A DNA stretch of 64,000 nt from JAXMHQ01 sp046346665 (GCA_046346665.1 JAXMHQ010000025.1:18809-82808), one strand, 5' to 3'. Counted from the stretch's first letter, positions 9,265-19,066 are shown. The notes: generated by a model from the letters alone, not told the origin. Translations and numbers: made by a program.

Positions 9265-9389
9265 CCGCAATCTGACGATTGCGGCTACAGGAGATGGAGA
9301 CTCGTGACCTCGTCTCCTACGGAAAGGAGGGGATCCGCAATCTCACGATTACGGCTACGGCGGGACCGCCATCCGACGACTGAGGCTAC
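9265..9389 (-). repeat. Cluster of four GTAG-hairpin (REP-like) elements
   Basis: Read on the minus strand, four units in the same orientation each begin with GTAG and continue into a hairpin. They lie at 9265-9288 (CCGCAATC/GATTGCGG), 9297-9320 (GAGAC/GTCTC), 9335-9358 (near-copy of the first) and 9366-9389 (degenerate). They fill most of the 196-bp gap before tilS. Confidence 0.75.
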
Positions 9390-9445
9390 GGTCGCGCCTG
9401 CGTGGTGGAACTTTACTCGAGGGGGGATGAATTCTAGCATCGGGC

Positions 9446-10831
9446 GTGCATCCAGTTGCCGCAAAGATTCGCCGCGCGCTCGACGAGCGTGATTTGCTGC
9501 CGCGCGGGGCGGGGGTGCTGGTGGGGGTTTCGGGCGGCCTGGATTCCACGGTGCTGCTGCACTTGCTCGCGGAACTGGCTCCCCGTTACGGCTGGAAATT
9601 GGCGGCGGCGCATTTGAATCATGGCTTGCGCGGCCGCAGCAGCGACGCTGACGAGCGATTCGTTTGTGCGCAGGCCCGCAAACTCGGGATCGAGGTTGTT
9701 TCGGAGACGATCGATGCGGGGTTGGCTGCGAGGCGGCTGCGCGTTTCCATTGAGATGGCGGGCCGGCGGTTGCGGCATGAATTTCTGGCGCGCACGGCCG
9801 CGCGGCTGGGGATCCGGCACGTGGCGCTGGCGCATCATGCGGATGACCGGGTTGAATTGTTTTTCCTGCGGCTTTTTCGCGGCAGCGGTCCGGAGGGGCT
9901 GGCGGGGCTCAAATGGACAAGCCCGTCGCCGGCGGAGCCGAAGATCCGGCTGGTGCGGCCGCTGCTGGAGGTGGCGAAATCGGACTTGCGAGAATATGCG
10001 CGCGACGAGGGCATCCGGTTTCGGAACGACCGGAGCAATGAGGATCGAGGCATCGCGCGAAACCGGATTCGGGGTGAGCTGCTGCCGTTGCTGAGGAAGC
10101 ATTACGCTCCGGCGATTGACCGGGTGGTGTTACGGACGGTGGAGCTGTGCGCGGCGGAGTCGGCCCTGGCGATGCGGCTTGCGGCCGAGTGGTTGTTTGC
10201 GAAGAAGCGGGCTGTGCCGTTCGGGGAGCTTGACCTCGCCGTTCAGCGCCGGTGCATTCAGATTCAGTTGTTCAGGCTGGGAGTGGAGCCGGGGTTTGAA
10301 CTGACCGAGGAGTTGAGGCTGGCGCGGGCGGGGAAAGCGGTTCGAGGTCCGAAAGGCGTGGTGCTGCGGATTCGGTCCGGGGAAGTCAGCCGGGTGGATG
10401 GCGGCGCGGGCGAGGGGGGTGAGGCATTTGCGGAGGATGAGAAGGCGGAGATCCGGTTGGGAACCGCGAAGTCCGGGCGGGGCCGGTTTGGGGGCCTGGA
10501 ATTTTCCTGGGGGTTGTCGAAGGGGCGGGTTTTGCCGCGGGGAAGGGCAGGTTTTGAGGAGTATTTTGATGCGGACGAAGTGGGTCGGAGGTTGATTTTG
10601 AGGCACTGGCGGAGGGGGACCGGTTTCAGCCTATTCGGGACGCGGGGGCCTGTGAAGGTGCAGGATTTGTTGGTGAACGCCCGGATTCCGCGAGCTCAAA
10701 GGCATCGGCTGGTGATGCTTACGACGGGTGGCGGGGAGATCGTTTGGATCCAGGGGCTGCGGATTTCGGAACGATTCAAGCTTACAGATCGCACGAATCG
10801 CCGCTTGCAATGGCGATGGAAGCAGCTTTAA
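9446..10831 (+). CDS. tilS: tRNA(Ile)-lysidine synthetase
   Basis: A cytoplasmic ATP-dependent enzyme that converts the wobble cytidine of tRNA-Ile(CAU) to lysidine so it reads AUA. The PP-loop SGGLDST is at residues 29-35. It is followed by HLNHGLRG, LGIRHVALAHHADDRVELFFLRLFRGSG and RNRIRGELLPLL, all family hallmarks. The C-terminal domain with VKVQDLLVNARIPR is present. The start is GTG. The gene lies 54 bp before ftsH, a tilS-ftsH order seen in many bacteria. The usual HHxDD appears here as HHADD. Confidence 0.93.
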   Translation: MHPVAAKIRRALDERDLLPRGAGVLVGVSGGLDSTVLLHLLAELAPRYGWKLAAAHLNHGLRGRSSDADERFVCAQARKLGIEVVSETIDAGLAARRLRVSIEMAGRRLRHEFLARTAARLGIRHVALAHHADDRVELFFLRLFRGSGPEGLAGLKWTSPSPAEPKIRLVRPLLEVAKSDLREYARDEGIRFRNDRSNEDRGIARNRIRGELLPLLRKHYAPAIDRVVLRTVELCAAESALAMRLAAEWLFAKKRAVPFGELDLAVQRRCIQIQLFRLGVEPGFELTEELRLARAGKAVRGPKGVVLRIRSGEVSRVDGGAGEGGEAFAEDEKAEIRLGTAKSGRGRFGGLEFSWGLSKGRVLPRGRAGFEEYFDADEVGRRLILRHWRRGTGFSLFGTRGPVKVQDLLVNARIPRAQRHRLVMLTTGGGEIVWIQGLRISERFKLTDRTNRRLQWRWKQL

Positions 10832-10885
10832 TTCCGTGGGTTGCTGCTCTGAAACACCCGTGCTAACTTGGCAAACCCGAATCGC

Positions 10886-12922
10886 ATGGCTGACGACAAT
10901 AATAAGTATAGCGACGACGACAAGAACCAGAAGCGTGGCGGTGAGATGAAGATTCCGCCGCGGACGTGGATTGTCTGGATAGCCATTATTGGTGGTGTGC
11001 TGATGCTGGTGATGCTGAAGAACCGGGTGGAGCGCGAGCCGGGGTTGATATCGAGTTACGAGCTGAACCGGAAGCTGGATTCGAATTTGGTTGCGGAGGT
11101 CCAGTTGAATTACAACCCGCAATCCCCGCTGGTGGCGGAGATCACGGGGTCGTATTACCGGTCGGACGAGAAGGGGCAGGCGCTGAAGGCCGAGCCGACG
11201 ATACCGTTTCGGGCGAAGACATTTTTGACGGACAAGGTGCAGGACCGGCTGGTGGACCAGCCGAGTTTCCAGGTTCACGAGCCGAACCAGATTTTGCTAA
11301 GCGTGATCTGGAGCGTGCTGCCGATCGTGGTGATTGCGGCGTTCATCTGGTTCTTTTTCATCCGGCAGATCAAGATGGCGGGGAAGGGCGCGTTGAGCTT
11401 TGGAAAGAGCAAGGCGCGGCTGCTGGCGAAGGAGCGGAACAAGACCACGTTCAAGGATGTGGCGGGAATTGACGAGGCGATCGACGAGGTGTCGGAGCTG
11501 GTGGAATTCCTGAAGGATCCCAAGAAATTTCAACGGTTGGGCGGGCGCATACCGAAGGGCGTGCTGATGGTGGGGCCTCCGGGCACGGGCAAGACGCTGC
11601 TGGCGAAGGCGATTGCCGGCGAAGCCGACGCGGCGTTTTTCAGCATCAGCGGTTCCGATTTTGTGGAGATGTTTGTGGGCGTGGGTGCGAGCCGCGTGCG
11701 CGACATGTTTGAGCAGGCCCGCAAGAACACGCCGTGCCTGATTTTCATCGATGAAATCGACGCGGTCGGACGGAGCCGCGGTCACGGACTGGGCGGCGGG
11801 AACGACGAGCGCGAGCAGACGTTGAACGCGTTGCTGGTGGAGATGGACGGTTTTGACACCCAGGAAGGGATCATCATTATTGCGGCGACCAACCGGCCCG
11901 ACGTGCTGGATCCGGCGTTGCTGCGGCCCGGCCGATTTGACCGCCAGATCACGGTGAACCTGCCCGATGTGCGGGGCCGCGAGGCGATTCTCAAGGTGCA
12001 CGCGAAGAATGTGAAGCTGGCCCCGGCGGTGGATTTGTCGGTCATTGCGCGCGGCACACCCGGTTATTCCGGCGCGGAGCTGGCGAACCTGTTGAACGAG
12101 GCGGCGCTGCTGGCGGCGAGCACGAACAAGAAGGCCGTCGGCATGGAGGAGCTCGAGGAGGCGCGCGACAAGGTGCGCTGGGGACGCGAGCGCCGCAGCC
12201 TTGCCATGACGGACGAGGACAAGAAGTTTACGGCCTGGCACGAAGCCGGCCATGCGCTGGTGAACGTGATTTTGGAACACACGCACCCGCTGCACAAGGT
12301 GACCATCATCCCGCGCGGTCAATCGCTCGGATCCACCATGTCGCTGCCCAAGACCGACGTGCTGAACCGGCGCCGCAAGGAGATGCTGGACATGCTGGCC
12401 GTCATGATGGCGGGACGCATCGCGGAGGAGATTGTTTCCGGCGACATTTCGACAGGCGCGGCCGGCGACATTCAGCAGGCCACCTCGATGGCCCGGGCGA
12501 TGGTGATGCAATGGGGCATGAGCGACAAGGTCGGCATGGTGCAATACGGCGACGATGACGAGTATATTTTCCTAGGGCGCGAAATGGGCCGGTCGAAGGT
12601 CTACAGCGAATTCACCGCGCAGGAGATCGACGGCGAAGTGAAGCGGATCATCGACGAGCAATACAAGGTTGCGAAGGACCTGATCACGACGAACCTGGAC
12701 AAGCTGCAATTGATTGCCGAATCGCTGCTCGAGTACGAGACGCTGGACGGCTCGCAAGTGGAGGAGATTGTTCGGACCGGCAAGTTCACGCCGCCGACGC
12801 CTACCCCGCATGTGGATCCGCCGCACGGCGCTCCCGCGGGGACCCCGTTGCCGGAGCATCCGGGCAAGCCTTCCACGCCCAAGCTGCCGGGGCTCGGTTC
12901 GCCCGCACCCGCGCCGGTCTGA
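10886..12922 (+). CDS. ftsH: ATP-dependent zinc metalloprotease FtsH
   Basis: A membrane-bound AAA+ protease that degrades misfolded and short-lived membrane and regulatory proteins. Numbering from the ATG at 10886 (678 aa), there are two membrane helices (about 28-45 and 137-159). Walker A is GPPGTGKT (230-237), Walker B is LIFIDEID, and the zinc site is HEAGH (452-456). The C-terminus is a proline-rich tail (TPTPHVDPPHGAPAGTPL). An upstream TTG at 10868 is in frame but less likely. Confidence 0.96.
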   Translation: MADDNNKYSDDDKNQKRGGEMKIPPRTWIVWIAIIGGVLMLVMLKNRVEREPGLISSYELNRKLDSNLVAEVQLNYNPQSPLVAEITGSYYRSDEKGQALKAEPTIPFRAKTFLTDKVQDRLVDQPSFQVHEPNQILLSVIWSVLPIVVIAAFIWFFFIRQIKMAGKGALSFGKSKARLLAKERNKTTFKDVAGIDEAIDEVSELVEFLKDPKKFQRLGGRIPKGVLMVGPPGTGKTLLAKAIAGEADAAFFSISGSDFVEMFVGVGASRVRDMFEQARKNTPCLIFIDEIDAVGRSRGHGLGGGNDEREQTLNALLVEMDGFDTQEGIIIIAATNRPDVLDPALLRPGRFDRQITVNLPDVRGREAILKVHAKNVKLAPAVDLSVIARGTPGYSGAELANLLNEAALLAASTNKKAVGMEELEEARDKVRWGRERRSLAMTDEDKKFTAWHEAGHALVNVILEHTHPLHKVTIIPRGQSLGSTMSLPKTDVLNRRRKEMLDMLAVMMAGRIAEEIVSGDISTGAAGDIQQATSMARAMVMQWGMSDKVGMVQYGDDDEYIFLGREMGRSKVYSEFTAQEIDGEVKRIIDEQYKVAKDLITTNLDKLQLIAESLLEYETLDGSQVEEIVRTGKFTPPTPTPHVDPPHGAPAGTPLPEHPGKPSTPKLPGLGSPAPAPV

Positions 12923-12943
12923 ACTAATTCCGATTTGCCGGGA

Positions 12944-13822
12944 TTACTGGACCGTCTCGACCCGCCAATAGCCCGGCTTGTCGAAGACCTCGACATGGAC
13001 CGAATTGGTTGATTCGGTCCCGATGAACGGTTTCCCGTAATCCGTCCAGCTCTTGCCGTCGAAGGAGTGCTGCAATTGATAGTTCTGGCCGGGCTGCAGC
13101 CGGCCGCAGTCCAGTTCCATCGTCTTCACCGGCTTCTGGCAGTCGAACGCGAACAGGCCGTAAACCTCATTGGTGTCGAGCGCGCGATTGAAAATGCGCA
13201 CGTCGTCGATCATGCCGAAGAAGCCCGATTGGTCGGGCGCCGCGCCGATGTAATAGCTTCCAGAAGCGGCATTTTTCAGGTTTTTCGGCAGCGGGTTCAC
13301 CTGGGCGAGGACGCCGTTTGTGTAGTAGCACTGGTTGGTCCGATCCAGTGTCGTGACGACGTGAATCCACCGCCGTGCCGGCAGCCGGGTGGAGCCCAGT
13401 CCGTCCTGGCCGATTGCAAGCTTCCATCCTTCCTGGCTGCCTTTCATCTGGCCCGCGATCCATTCCGGATCCACGTTGTGCACGCGGAAAATCCAGGCGC
13501 TCACCGTCAATCCTTTTGCGGGCTGCCACTCGAGGTCGGGGGACGGCTGGATCTGGACATAGGAGGTTCCCGTGAAATCCAGGCAGCCGTTCGTCACGCC
13601 AAACCGGTCCCGGGCGGGAGCGGTTCCAAGCATGATGCCGTCATGGCCGTTCCCGGTGAAATCGATGGCGTTGCCGCTGAGGGAATAAAACGCCACCATG
13701 CCGGCGTCCCGGGCGGCGCCGTCGACTGCCTGGCTGGCGGCGGCCGGCGCGCTCGCGGCGGGAATACAGCCGAGCAAAATAAATGCGAGGAGCGAGTGGG
13801 GGAAACAATTCTTCATGTTCAT
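12944..13822 (-). CDS. Secreted LamG/concanavalin-like domain protein
   Basis: The start at 13822 opens a signal peptide (SLLAFILLGCIPAASA). A LamG-type jelly-roll domain follows, with typical strands: VAFYSLSGNAIDFTGNGHDG, GLTVSAWIFR, WIHVVTTLDR and GMIDDVRIFNRALDTNEV. The last ~55 residues (QNYQLQHSFDGKSWTDYG) resemble a short domain common at the ends of verrucomicrobial exported proteins. No catalytic motif is seen; binding to a glycan or surface attachment is the likely role. It converges on ftsH. Confidence 0.8.
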   Translation of the reverse strand: MNMKNCFPHSLLAFILLGCIPAASAPAAASQAVDGAARDAGMVAFYSLSGNAIDFTGNGHDGIMLGTAPARDRFGVTNGCLDFTGTSYVQIQPSPDLEWQPAKGLTVSAWIFRVHNVDPEWIAGQMKGSQEGWKLAIGQDGLGSTRLPARRWIHVVTTLDRTNQCYYTNGVLAQVNPLPKNLKNAASGSYYIGAAPDQSGFFGMIDDVRIFNRALDTNEVYGLFAFDCQKPVKTMELDCGRLQPGQNYQLQHSFDGKSWTDYGKPFIGTESTNSVHVEVFDKPGYWRVETVQ

Positions 13823-13885
13823 ACGGCAGCTCGTCAATTTGCGGTTCGGCCGAGGATAGAACACGGACCGGCTCGCGGGATCAAG

Positions 13886-15331
13886 TCAAAAGCCCCGACT
13901 GTCTGATCGCCCGGCCGGCTCCTGTCCATTCCGGTTCCCGGAATTCTCCGACAGCAGCCAGCCCAGCAGCAGAAAGGCAGTCCACGCCATGGCGGGAATG
14001 TAGAGGCTGAATTCGCCAAGTCCCTGAAGGAACCATCCCAGCACACCCAGAAAAACCGCGGCCCGCTCCCGGTCCGGCGATCCCCACGCGCGCCGTCCGG
14101 CCCAGGCCAGCGCCGCAAGAATCCAGGCCAGGTAGAGCAGGCCGCCCGGCACGCCGGAGTCGCAGAATTGTTCGAGGTAATCATTGTGGACCAGGCGGGC
14201 CATTTCCGATTCGGGCGATTTCATGGCGGCGTAGGGCAATTGGAACGTACCGGGTCCGGTGCCTTGCCAGGGATGTTGCCGGGTGATGGTTGCCGCGGCG
14301 CGCCAGTAATCCAGGCGCGCGCTGGCGCTGGTGGCGCCCGTGGCGAAGTAATGATGAAACCGCACTGCGAAAACGCCGCCGCCCGCGAGGAGCACCGCGG
14401 CCACGAGCGCCCATTTCGCCCGCCGCGGCCAGGGAAATCGAAGCGCCGCCAGGCTGAGCAGCAGCACCGCGACCAGCCAGCCGAGTTTGGATCCCGTCCA
14501 GACCAGGACCAATCCCAGGAGCGCCGCGGTCATGGCGATGGCGGCGGCGCGAGTGGCGGGCCGGAACCGGCGGGTGGACTCCCAGGCGAGCACCCAGGCG
14601 GCCGGTCCCAGGAGGAGGACGATTCCGGCCAGTGTGTTTGGATACATCAGGGTGCCGTGAACGCGCGCCTTGTTGTACTTGGCGAGGATGACCGGGTTGA
14701 CGATCTCCGCGCCGTTCGTGGTGACGATCGTTCCGTCCGCGCGCAGTTCGGCCATGAGGGCGGGGGTGAAATTCGTCCAGCCGCCCTGTTGTCCCTCGAT
14801 CAACGCTTTGCGTTCCTGCGGGAATTCGACGAGGCGCTGGTGCGCAGCCTTGACGAGGCAGAAACCGAATCCTGCGAGCACGCCGATCATCAGGGCATGC
14901 CAGGCGCGCCGCGGAAAAATGAGGCATGCGCCGGCGAAATAGAATCCCACGCAAGCCATCCATTGGAGAAGCGTGATCCCGGTGAGTGATGCATCGAGGG
15001 TTCCGATTCCGGCGACGACCTGCCAGCCGAGCCACGCCAGCGGCAGGGCGGCCAGGGCAATTGCGGGCATCCGTTGGGCGCGTTGGGTCAGCGCGAGTGC
15101 GAGGGCGGCGATTCCGAGGGGCAGCAGCAGCCGGAACGCCCAGTGCAGCGGCCACGGGTAAAGCCAGAGTTCCAGAAGATCGTTAGGCGGCGGGATGCGG
15201 CGGTCGAGGATGACGGGGTTGCCGAACTTGAGGATGGAGAGGCCGAGCAGCAGCCCGGCGCCGGCGGCGAACGCGAGCCGGAGCCGGTCGCTGGATTCCG
15301 CTGGTCGGGGCCGGGTGGAAGGGGAGGTCAT
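13886..15331 (-). CDS. O-antigen ligase/polymerase-like membrane protein
   Basis: A polytopic protein of about 481 aa with ten or more hydrophobic helices. A long periplasmic loop precedes YPNTLAGIVLLLGPAAW, and PWQGTGPGTFQLPYA with VHNDYLEQFCDSGVPGGLLYLAW matches the conserved region of the Wzy/WaaL O-antigen ligase superfamily (wzy_C). It probably joins or polymerises surface polysaccharide, but no glycan cluster surrounds it. It is on the same strand as holB, 36 bp away. Confidence 0.8.
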   Translation of the reverse strand: MTSPSTRPRPAESSDRLRLAFAAGAGLLLGLSILKFGNPVILDRRIPPPNDLLELWLYPWPLHWAFRLLLPLGIAALALALTQRAQRMPAIALAALPLAWLGWQVVAGIGTLDASLTGITLLQWMACVGFYFAGACLIFPRRAWHALMIGVLAGFGFCLVKAAHQRLVEFPQERKALIEGQQGGWTNFTPALMAELRADGTIVTTNGAEIVNPVILAKYNKARVHGTLMYPNTLAGIVLLLGPAAWVLAWESTRRFRPATRAAAIAMTAALLGLVLVWTGSKLGWLVAVLLLSLAALRFPWPRRAKWALVAAVLLAGGGVFAVRFHHYFATGATSASARLDYWRAAATITRQHPWQGTGPGTFQLPYAAMKSPESEMARLVHNDYLEQFCDSGVPGGLLYLAWILAALAWAGRRAWGSPDRERAAVFLGVLGWFLQGLGEFSLYIPAMAWTAFLLLGWLLSENSGNRNGQEPAGRSDSRGF

Positions 15332-15367
15332 GCGGGCGTCCTGGTCGGGGCCAGGTGCGGCGGCGGT

Positions 15368-16393
15368 TCAGAGGTGGAGTTTGAGCAGACCCACCTCGAG
15401 GGCGAGCGCCTCCTGGACGTTGGTGTGCAGCGATCGCTGTGTGGATTCGAGGATGTCCAGGTTTTCGAGCGCGGCGGCGGGCGTGAGCCGCGCGGCCAGC
15501 CGCCCGGTGCCGGGCAGTTCGGGAAATTCCAGCAGGCCGCCCGCGGCGCCGAGCGATTGAATCCAGACATCGCGCAGCCAGCGCTGCAGCAGCGCGAGGA
15601 GGTCGGACCGCTGCCGGCGGTATTCGGCTTCGATGGCGGCCGCGAGTTCGTCCTCCCATCGTTCGCGCAGCCCGGGTTCCACGTCGTCGTGCTGCTCGAT
15701 CGGGGAGCGCGCGCTGAGGGTTTCCTCGGTGGCGGACTTGATGGCGGTCAGCTGCTGCAGCAGGGAATCGAGCAGGCGGTAACGGCTGAGCAGGCTCCGG
15801 TGCTCGGCCGCGGCCTGCTCGCTGAACAGTTTGAGCCAATCCATTTCCGCCGGGACGGGTTTCCGGCTGCCGCCGCCGAAACTCAACCGCAGGCAGCGCG
15901 ACAGGATTGTTTCCAGCAGGCGCTGCGGATCGGTGCTCAGCAGGATCAGCACGGAACCGGGCGGAGGTTCCTCCAGGGTTTTCAAAAAGGCGTTCGCCGC
16001 GGCCGCGTTCATCCGGTCGGCCCCGGCCACGATGGCCACCTTGTATTCGGCTTCGGTGGCTTTGAGATGGATTTGCTGCATCAGGTCGCGCACCTGGTCG
16101 ATGGTGATGACGCGCGACTTGGATTCGGGGCGGATCCAGTGGAGGTCCGGCATGTTGCCCGAGGAAAATTTTCGGCAATGGCTGCAGGTTTCGCAGCAGT
16201 CAATGGCTTTGCCGTCGGCGCCGCGCACCGGTTGAAGGCAGTTCAACGTGCGGGCGAGGGTGCCGGCGACGGTCTCGAGTTCAGCCGCGTCCGGCCCGCT
16301 GAACAGGTAGGCGTGGGCAAGTCGTCCGTGTTCCAGCGAGCGCTGAAGCAGGCGCACCACCGATTGCTGGCCGGGAATGTCTTTGAATGCCAT
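15368..16393 (-). CDS. holB: DNA polymerase III delta-prime subunit
   Basis: A clamp-loader subunit of the replicative polymerase. The AAA+ fold starts with FKDIPGQQSVVRLLQRSLEHGRLAHAYLFSGP. The P-loop is degenerate (GPDAAELE, no GKT), so it probably does not bind ATP, as in other delta-prime subunits. A zinc module has CCETCSHC. Further motifs are YKVAIVAGADRMNAAAANAF and LKTLEEPPPGSVLILLST, then SRCLRLSF. It is divergent from aroQ. Confidence 0.87.
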   Translation of the reverse strand: MAFKDIPGQQSVVRLLQRSLEHGRLAHAYLFSGPDAAELETVAGTLARTLNCLQPVRGADGKAIDCCETCSHCRKFSSGNMPDLHWIRPESKSRVITIDQVRDLMQQIHLKATEAEYKVAIVAGADRMNAAAANAFLKTLEEPPPGSVLILLSTDPQRLLETILSRCLRLSFGGGSRKPVPAEMDWLKLFSEQAAAEHRSLLSRYRLLDSLLQQLTAIKSATEETLSARSPIEQHDDVEPGLRERWEDELAAAIEAEYRRQRSDLLALLQRWLRDVWIQSLGAAGGLLEFPELPGTGRLAARLTPAAALENLDILESTQRSLHTNVQEALALEVGLLKLHL

Positions 16394-16502
16394 GGTCCGG
16401 GCAATATTCCTACCCGTTGCACGGGTTGAAAGGAAGCGAAAGAACTTGGATGGACCCGGTCGCGGGGGTAAAGTCCGGTCCGCACGTCAAAATCAACGCC
16501 GC

Positions 16503-16943
16503 ATGAAAATCCTGTTTCTGAACGGACCCAACCTGAACCTGCTGGGTCAGCGCGAGCCGGAAGTTTACGGGCGGACGACGCTGGGGGACATTGAGCGGCA
16601 GGTCCAGGAGCGGGCGGCGAAGCTGGGGGTGGCCACGGAGTTCCGGCAATCGAACCAGGAGGGCGAATTGGTGGCCTGGATCCAGGAGGCAAAGGGCCGG
16701 TTCGACGTTATCGTTCTCAATGCGGCGGCTTATACCCATACAAGCATCGCCTTGCGCGACGCGATCTCGGCGGTCGGCGTCCCGACCATTGAGATCCATC
16801 TTTCGAACATTCATGCCCGGGAGGAATTCCGTCACAAATCCCTGATCGCACCGGTGTGCCGGGGTCAGATCTGCGGGTTTGGGGCGAATTCATACGTTTT
16901 GGGGTTGGAAGCGGCGGTTAGCGTTAACGAAAGTGGAAAATAA
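16503..16943 (+). CDS. aroQ: Type II 3-dehydroquinate dehydratase
   Basis: This catalyses the third step of the shikimate pathway. It is a 146-aa type II enzyme. Motifs are LNGPNLNLLGQREPEVYG with the catalytic tyrosine, FRQSNQEGELV, VLNAAAYTHTSIALRDA, VPTIEIHLSNIHAREEFRHKS and ICGFGANSY. The gene precedes accB-accC, an order found in many bacteria. The start ATG at 16503 gives the usual MKILFLNGPN. Confidence 0.96.
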   Translation: MKILFLNGPNLNLLGQREPEVYGRTTLGDIERQVQERAAKLGVATEFRQSNQEGELVAWIQEAKGRFDVIVLNAAAYTHTSIALRDAISAVGVPTIEIHLSNIHAREEFRHKSLIAPVCRGQICGFGANSYVLGLEAAVSVNESGK

Positions 16944-17011
16944 GGTTTAAAACCCGTGTTTTTGTCAAAATTACGGGTGAAATCGCTGGTTTTTTTGCGG
17001 GCGTTTACTGC

Positions 17012-17040
17012 TTGACGCTCTTTGGCTGGCTGGATACTCT
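17012..17040 (+). promoter_or_regulatory. Candidate sigma-70 promoter for accB-accC
   Basis: TTGACG (17012-17017) and TACTCT (17035-17040) are separated by 17 bp. They sit about 100 bp before accB. This suggests that the acc genes have their own promoter rather than depending on aroQ. Confidence 0.5.
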
Positions 17041-17145
17041 CAGGTCAATCGAGTTTAGTGTGGAAGCAGAGTCGAGTTTCGGCTGCTGCTTTTTTGCTTA
17101 TAGAAGAATAGCCGTTTTGGGAACCGCCTTAATCGCATAACGTCT

Positions 17146-17607
17146 GTGGACCTTAAAGACATCAAAGCCATCATCGATCTGATGCGGAAAAACTCCGTTT
17201 CGGAGTTTGAACTGGAGAAGCAGGACTTCAAGATCCGGCTGAAGCGAGGTCCCAACGGGGGTGGGGTGGCTTACGAGGAAAATCCCATGGTCGCCTATCT
17301 CCCCGCTCCGACCGCGCCCGCCGCCGCCCCGGCCGCCGCCGTCCCGGCACCCATCCCCGCCAGCGACGAGCAGGAGATCAAGTCGCCCATGATCGGCACT
17401 TTTTACCGCGCTCCTTCCCCCGAATCCGGCCCTTATGTCGAGGTCGGGACCGAGGTGAACCCGGACACGGTGGTCTGCATCATCGAAGCGATGAAGGTGA
17501 TGAACGAGATCAAGGCCGAAGCCAAGGGCGTGGTCACGCAGGTCCTGGTAGAGAACGCCAAGCCGGTCGAGTACGGGCAACCCCTCTTCAAGATCCGCCC
17601 GTCCTGA
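17146..17607 (+). CDS. accB: Biotin carboxyl carrier protein of acetyl-CoA carboxylase
   Basis: This carries the biotin on which CO2 is loaded and transferred to acetyl-CoA in the first step of fatty acid synthesis. The N-terminal helix (LKDIKAIIDLMRKNSVSEFELE) is typical. An Ala/Pro linker (residues ~52-72) joins it to the biotinyl domain. The biotinylated lysine is K117 in EAMKVMNEI, and KSPMIGTFYRAPSPES is also canonical. The start is GTG. accC follows after 58 bp. Confidence 0.96.
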   Translation: MDLKDIKAIIDLMRKNSVSEFELEKQDFKIRLKRGPNGGGVAYEENPMVAYLPAPTAPAAAPAAAVPAPIPASDEQEIKSPMIGTFYRAPSPESGPYVEVGTEVNPDTVVCIIEAMKVMNEIKAEAKGVVTQVLVENAKPVEYGQPLFKIRPS

Positions 17608-17665
17608 GCGGCCCGCCGCACCGGACCCGATTCGAGTCATCAGCAGTGAACAGCTTCTAACCGGC

Positions 17666-19048
17666 ATGTTTGAAAAAATTCTGGTCGCCAACCGCGGTGA
17701 AATCGCGGTACGCATCATCCGCGCTTGCAAGGAACTGAACATCCGCACGGTCGCCATCTATTCCGAGGCCGATGCCAATTCCATGCACGTCCAGCTCGCG
17801 GACGAAGCCATTTGCATCGGCAAAGCGGCCGCGTCGGACAGTTACCTGCGCATTGACCGCATCATCAGCGCGGCCGAGATCACGGATGTCGACGCCATTC
17901 ATCCCGGCTACGGGTTCCTCTCCGAGAACGCCCATTTCGCCGATGTCTGCGAGAGCTGCAACATCCGGTTCATCGGCCCGAATTCGCGCGCGATGAACGC
18001 GATGGAGGACAAGGCGGTCAGCCGCCACCTCGCGCGCAAAGCCGGCGTGCCCACGCCTCCCGGTTCCGACGGCATCGTCGATCACGAACAGGACGCCCTC
18101 GCGGTCGCCAAGCGCATCGGTTACCCGGTGATGATCAAGGCGGTCGCCGGCGGCGGCGGTCGCGGCATGCGCGTCGCCCACAATGACATTTCGCTGGTGA
18201 AGGGTTATCACACCGCCCGCTCCGAAGCCGAAAAGGCGTTCGGCAACTCGGGCGTTTACATCGAAAAATTCATCGAGAACCCGCACCACATCGAGTTCCA
18301 GATCCTGGCCGATCAGAAGGGCCACATCATTCACCTCGGTGAGCGCGATTGCTCGGTTCAGCGCCGCAATCAAAAGGTCGTCGAAGAAACCCCGTCGCCG
18401 CTGATCGAACACAAGTTCCGCAAATTGCGCGACAAGATGGGCAAGGCAGCGGTGAAAATCGCCGAGCTGGCCCATTACACCAACGCCGGCACGGTCGAGT
18501 TCATCGTGGATAACCAGGGAAATTACTTCTTCCTGGAGATGAACAAACGCATCCAGGTGGAACACGCCATCACGGAGGAAGTCACCGGGATCGACCTGGT
18601 CCGATACCAGATTATGATCGCGATGGGCGAGCCGCTGAAACATTCGCAGGGCGACATCCAGATCAAGGGACACGCCATCGAATGCCGCATCAACGCGGAG
18701 GATCCCTTCGACGATTTCCGGCCGAGCCCCGGCCGCATCGAGATGTATTACCAGCCCGGCGGCCGCGGCGTGCGCGTCGACACCCACGCTTACGCAGGCT
18801 ACACCATTCCGCCCGCCTACGATTCCATGATCGGCAAGCTGGTGACGTTCGGGAAGGACCGGCGCGAGGCGATGGACAAGATGAGCCGCGCCCTGGGCGA
18901 ATACATGATCACCGGGATCAAGACGACGATTTCCTTCCAGCAGGCCATCCTGCAGGATCCGAACTTCCGCCGCGGCGCTTATTCCACCACCTTCGTCGAA
19001 CAATTGCTCAGCGGCGCCCGCCGCGAGTTGATCGAGGAAAAGAGCTGA
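17666..19048 (+). CDS. accC: Biotin carboxylase subunit of acetyl-CoA carboxylase
   Basis: An ATP-grasp enzyme that carboxylates the biotin on AccB. It has MFEKILVANRGEIAVRIIR, HPGYGFLSENAHFADVC, the ATP-binding loop KAVAGGGGRGMRV, the catalytic ERDCSVQRRNQKVVEE and FLEMNKRIQVEHAITE. One variation is NKRIQVEH where most relatives have NTRIQVEH. The 460-aa length is normal. It forms an operon with accB. Confidence 0.96.
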   Translation: MFEKILVANRGEIAVRIIRACKELNIRTVAIYSEADANSMHVQLADEAICIGKAAASDSYLRIDRIISAAEITDVDAIHPGYGFLSENAHFADVCESCNIRFIGPNSRAMNAMEDKAVSRHLARKAGVPTPPGSDGIVDHEQDALAVAKRIGYPVMIKAVAGGGGRGMRVAHNDISLVKGYHTARSEAEKAFGNSGVYIEKFIENPHHIEFQILADQKGHIIHLGERDCSVQRRNQKVVEETPSPLIEHKFRKLRDKMGKAAVKIAELAHYTNAGTVEFIVDNQGNYFFLEMNKRIQVEHAITEEVTGIDLVRYQIMIAMGEPLKHSQGDIQIKGHAIECRINAEDPFDDFRPSPGRIEMYYQPGGRGVRVDTHAYAGYTIPPAYDSMIGKLVTFGKDRREAMDKMSRALGEYMITGIKTTISFQQAILQDPNFRRGAYSTTFVEQLLSGARRELIEEKS

Positions 19049-19066
19049 TCCGCCTGGCGCCGAGGC

